A model generated the notes under the pieces. That model had not been told where the DNA came from and searched no databases. It was given only the letters and a program-made list of their open reading frames with translations. A program made the translations under genes and the position numbers. A DNA stretch of 64,000 bases from Candidula unifasciata (Eukaryota > Mollusca > Gastropoda > Stylommatophora > Geomitridae): NCBI GenBank assembly GCA_905116865.2, contig CAJHNH020002417.1, forward strand, positions 45,555 through 109,554, read 5' to 3'. Each line of letters opens with the position of its first letter. Positions within the stretch are counted from its first letter, which is position 1. Shown piece after piece: positions 61,120 through 64,000 of this stretch.

Positions 61120-61907
61120 GGCTCTCCTTTGAATCATTTACCAAAATGGTGGCTTTAATATGATGGCGTTCGAAAGAGAGCTAAATTGGCCAATTTCTGG
61201 CCATAAAATATCCAAAAATATGCTAATGTAAGTCAGTTCTATTAAAAATATATGTGCCGGCTCCGGATAACGAAACAAATGCTCTGACAGGGTCTCGGCA
61301 ATACGTTACTTGCCGACCTGCTTCTGCGAGTGTGCCTCACCGCCAAGCGTATACCCCGTGCCGCTACGCGCGGCGCTGATGGGGCTAAACTAGATGGCTG
61401 GGACTCACGAGCGGCAGCTACTGCATCTCCTGCAACTTACTCCAATTACTGTACTCGTGAGTCCCAGGCACCTAGTTTAGCCCCCATCCGCGCCGCACGT
61501 ATAGCCGCGGGGGATAAGCTCGGCGATGAGTTTAATCGGGTTTGGCGCATGCCGACAAGTCTGACATCCACCGCTGCTAAATCCTTCAATCGGAAAAACA
61601 CAGTATTGCTAATTGACTTTCATCGTCTGTAATGTCTCGAAATTGGTCAACGGTCGCTAATATCGTCTGCTAGTATCGTCTGCAGCAACGCTCGAAATTG
61701 TTATCAACGGTCGGTATTTATCGTCTGCTACTAGCACCGTGTGCAAATGTTGATTTTGTCAAGTAATCCTAGTTTTGCCGCGATTTGTTCCTTGGCAGAA
61801 AGTCCGTATTTTAGATATACGCGAACACCGTCGTTCGGATATTTTTGGATGTTTTATGGCCAGAATGTGGCATGCCACCATTTTGGGGAATGATTCAAAG
61901 GAGCACC
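61120..61907. mobile_element. Foldback MITE, 788 bp, GG ends, 8-bp target duplication, GC-rich inner hairpin
   Basis: CTAATTTC is duplicated exactly at 61112-61119 and 61908-61915. The ends GGCTCTCCTTTGAATCATT and GGTGCTCCTTTGAATCATT are inverted, followed by CCAAAATGGTGGC and CTGGCCATAAAA in both arms. The core has a second inverted repeat: GGGGCTAAACTAGATGGCTG (61380-61400) faces its complement at 61465-61490. A 100-residue frame over the core is unrecognised and probably incidental. Confidence 0.9.
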
Positions 61908-61915
61908 CTAATTTC

Positions 61916-62630
61916 CCTCTTTAGAAATGCATCTCACAAGATACTGACTGCAAAACGAAATCTGCCAGGCAAAAAGTTAGTGAATAAATTGTGTAAACGT
62001 ATTTGTTTACATTCACTATAAGTAAGTATTTAGTAATAGTAATTACTATTATATTATTACTATAGTAGGGTTGCTAATGAATTCGTTTTCTAAAGGGCCA
62101 CTAAAGAGGAAGCGATTTGATATGATTATGATATTATATTAATTAATATTATTTTTAATTTTTTAATCTCTATCTAGCTGTGCTGTTTAACATCAAATAT
62201 ATAGAACTTCACTAGTCCTGTATTTAGTATATGTATATACTATTTACTTTATTTTACAACAATTAACTTAACTGTTGAGTTGAAAAAAAAACCGTTTGTT
62301 TTGATGAATGAATCGAACAAACATTTATAGTAATTTATACATGGGTGAGTGTAAATTGTTACAATTGTAAGTAAAATGCCAATAAATGGTCTCCAAACCC
62401 ACCTGAGAAGATTTTTACCTACAATAATAACGTGTATTTTCTATTTATTAATGCATTTGTAATATATTTGTTCCCAATGGTTTAATTAGGCGTTATCACG
62501 GCATATTTATTCAACCAATATTGTTATTGACGATATCTTATTTATAAACAGGAAATGTCTCATGACCAGTGGTAGCGAAAATTAGGAGGAACACATTTTT
62601 AGATATGCACGAAACGAAACAAAATAACCT
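61916..62630. other. AT-rich non-coding stretch
   Basis: Nothing recognised. Confidence 0.5.
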
Positions 62631-62632
62631 TC

Positions 62633-63048
62633 CTCTTCTTTTGTTCGCGTGAAATAAATTATCTATATCTGCAATGTTGTCTTTAGTATGAACTTTACTA
62701 TCTTTTGTGATTCGCTCAGTGAGACCCTTGAAGTTTGACTTGCACCGATGTTTCTCTTGGCCAAAAGGTTTTGCCTTTATATGTTGTATTTATGGACAGT
62801 AGTCTTGAAGGACATGATCTGTTGCCAATCCACATGTGCACATGGCTATTCGCCGATTTTAAACTGTGTACATGTGGCTTCGAAGTCGAGTGTGTCCTGT
62901 TCTAAGGCGTAGAATAATAACTTTCTCTGGTTTGTCCATAAAATGGTAATCATCCTGTGCCGGTTTTGATAGCTTACTATTGATTTGATTATTCTTTTCT
63001 TTTGCTGATAAGAGACTGGTACACCAGGTTGTTCTTCATTTGCACCTT
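62633..63048 (-). mobile_element. LINE family B 3' end
   Basis: The minus strand ends SESQKIVKFILKTTLQI, matching the ELQKTVKFILETALQI end at 25294-25340. The zinc-binding region is decayed. The purine tail reads AAAGAAGAGGAAGG. Confidence 0.85.
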
Positions 63049-63099
63049 AAGATTAACGACCTAGACATGTGTACATTAGTCCAGACAAAAGGACAAAAG

Positions 63100-63165
63100 T
63101 ATATTCTTCTTCTTTCGTTTGCTTGAAATAGATTATATCTGCAATGCTGTCTCTAGTGTGTGTGT
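63100..63165 (-). mobile_element. LINE family B 3' terminus, very short
   Basis: TTCTTCTTCTTTCGTTTGC and 'gcaatgctgtctctagt' match the last 60 bp of the family, followed by a (TG)n run. Confidence 0.75.
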
Positions 63166-63246
63166 GTGTGGTGCTTGTAACGTTTCCCGGTCCATGAAGC
63201 ATAAAAAGAGTTACTTCCCTTGATGCCTCGTCGTGTGTCAAGGCAT

Positions 63247-63566
63247 GACCGGCTCCAGCTGACGGGCCGTGCTGCTGACGTCACCGCGTCAGGCTAACGA
63301 TGCGGTAACGCAGCGGTTCTCAAATAAGATATAAACTATTTTCGACAGTGGCAAGGAAAGACAATTTAAATTGTATCTTCAAGTATCTACATGCCTTATT
63401 TATTATTTCCCATTTTTAGCCGACTTTTCTTTATTACGCGGCAGCCCTGGCATACGCTCAGGACACCCCAGGCTGCCTCAGCACCCAGTTTGAGAAATGC
63501 TGCGTTAACGCATCGTTAGCCCGACCCGGTGACGTCAGCAGCACGGCCCGTCAGCTGGAGCCGGTC
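63247..63566. repeat. Near-perfect palindrome split by a hAT MITE
   Basis: The arms 63247-63310 and 63503-63566 are reverse complements with about three differences in 64 bp. Without the insert and one duplication copy they form about 120 bp of continuous palindrome. Confidence 0.9.
63311..63502. mobile_element. hAT MITE, 192 bp, at the centre of the palindrome
   Basis: The ends CAGCGGTTCTCAAA and CAGCATTTCTCAAA are typical hAT termini. CGGTAACG and CGTTAACG (7 of 8) flank it at 63303-63310 and 63503-63510. No coding. Confidence 0.87.
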
Positions 63567-63569
63567 GTG

Positions 63570-64000
63570 GACACATTGTCCGCAGTTGGGATCAAACCCG
63601 GCATTACGAAGCGCGTTCGCGTGAAAAGGGTTCATTAATCTTTACAACTGTGGAACCTGTGTGTTACATATATGCTCTCTACATGCAATAGAGCGATCTC
63701 AGGTTTGCCCGGTTGGCATTCCAATATAAACCAATTACGTGGAATGGTGGAAGAGATGCGTCGCACCACAGACTTCATAGATGTATGTGGTCTTCTTATC
63801 CAAAAACAAATGGCAGGGGGAACGGAAAGAAGAAGATTAAGATAAATGAGTTAACAAATTAAAACTATGTTCAGAGAGCTCAGTTTACCAACTGTACCCA
63901 CACAGGCTAGCATGATCGTTACGGGTGCCCCAGTTCTAATCTCCTTACATGTTGAACGGAATGTCTGAGCTTTGTCACGTTGTTTTGTCACCCATGAAGA
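63570..64000. other. Unassigned right edge
   Basis: No gene or repeat recognised; more GC-balanced than the stretch before it. Confidence 0.4.

Overview
Eukaryotic, repeat-dense DNA with split genes, GT-AG introns and long AT-rich introns. It looks like a lophotrochozoan, most likely a mollusc and possibly a gastropod; this is inferred from the host proteins and from the mix of LINEs, tRNA-headed SINEs, hAT, Merlin and Tc1 elements, and not from a species-specific marker. There are no bacterial operons, CRISPR arrays, rRNA genes or credible tRNA genes.

Host genes, both on the minus strand. (1) A complete TPRA1/GPR175-family seven-transmembrane protein is assembled here from ten coding exons between 56211 and 34044. 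All intron phases agree and the product is 382 residues. (2) The first two coding exons of a gelsolin-like actin-severing protein lie at 9115-9106 and 7542-7462; the rest was not found and presumably continues off the left edge or in exons I could not recognise.

Layout: 303-985 short minisatellite; 2.27-3.4 kb Tc1 relic with a SINE inside it; 5614-5763 pogo-like MITE; 7.4-9.2 kb gelsolin start exons with a SINE between them; 11612-12707 a foldback element with telomere-like repeats; 13231-15493 a hAT element with intact ends and a dead transposase; 15.8-16.5 kb LINE 3' end carrying a MITE; 16.75-17.53 kb a decayed Merlin (ISXO2-type) transposase; 18-22.5 kb SINE/LINE relics and degenerate repeats; 24.2-26.8 kb a LINE interrupted by another LINE in the opposite orientation; 27.5-28.4 kb LTR-retrotransposon debris; 30-31.2 kb LINE; 34-56.2 kb TPRA1, whose introns are packed with LINE, SINE, Tc1 and retroelement fragments; 57.0-59.1 kb a 90-bp tandem array; 59.2-64 kb SINE fragments, two more GG-ended foldback elements, LINE tails and a perfect palindrome split at its centre by a hAT MITE.

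The most unusual content is the set of three non-autonomous foldback elements (11612-12707, 60195-60717, 61120-61907). They have 8-bp target duplications and related GG-starting ends, one carries telomere-like arms in inverted orientation, and a Merlin transposase relic lies in the same window. Many insertions can be dated relative to each other because exact target duplications are still readable.
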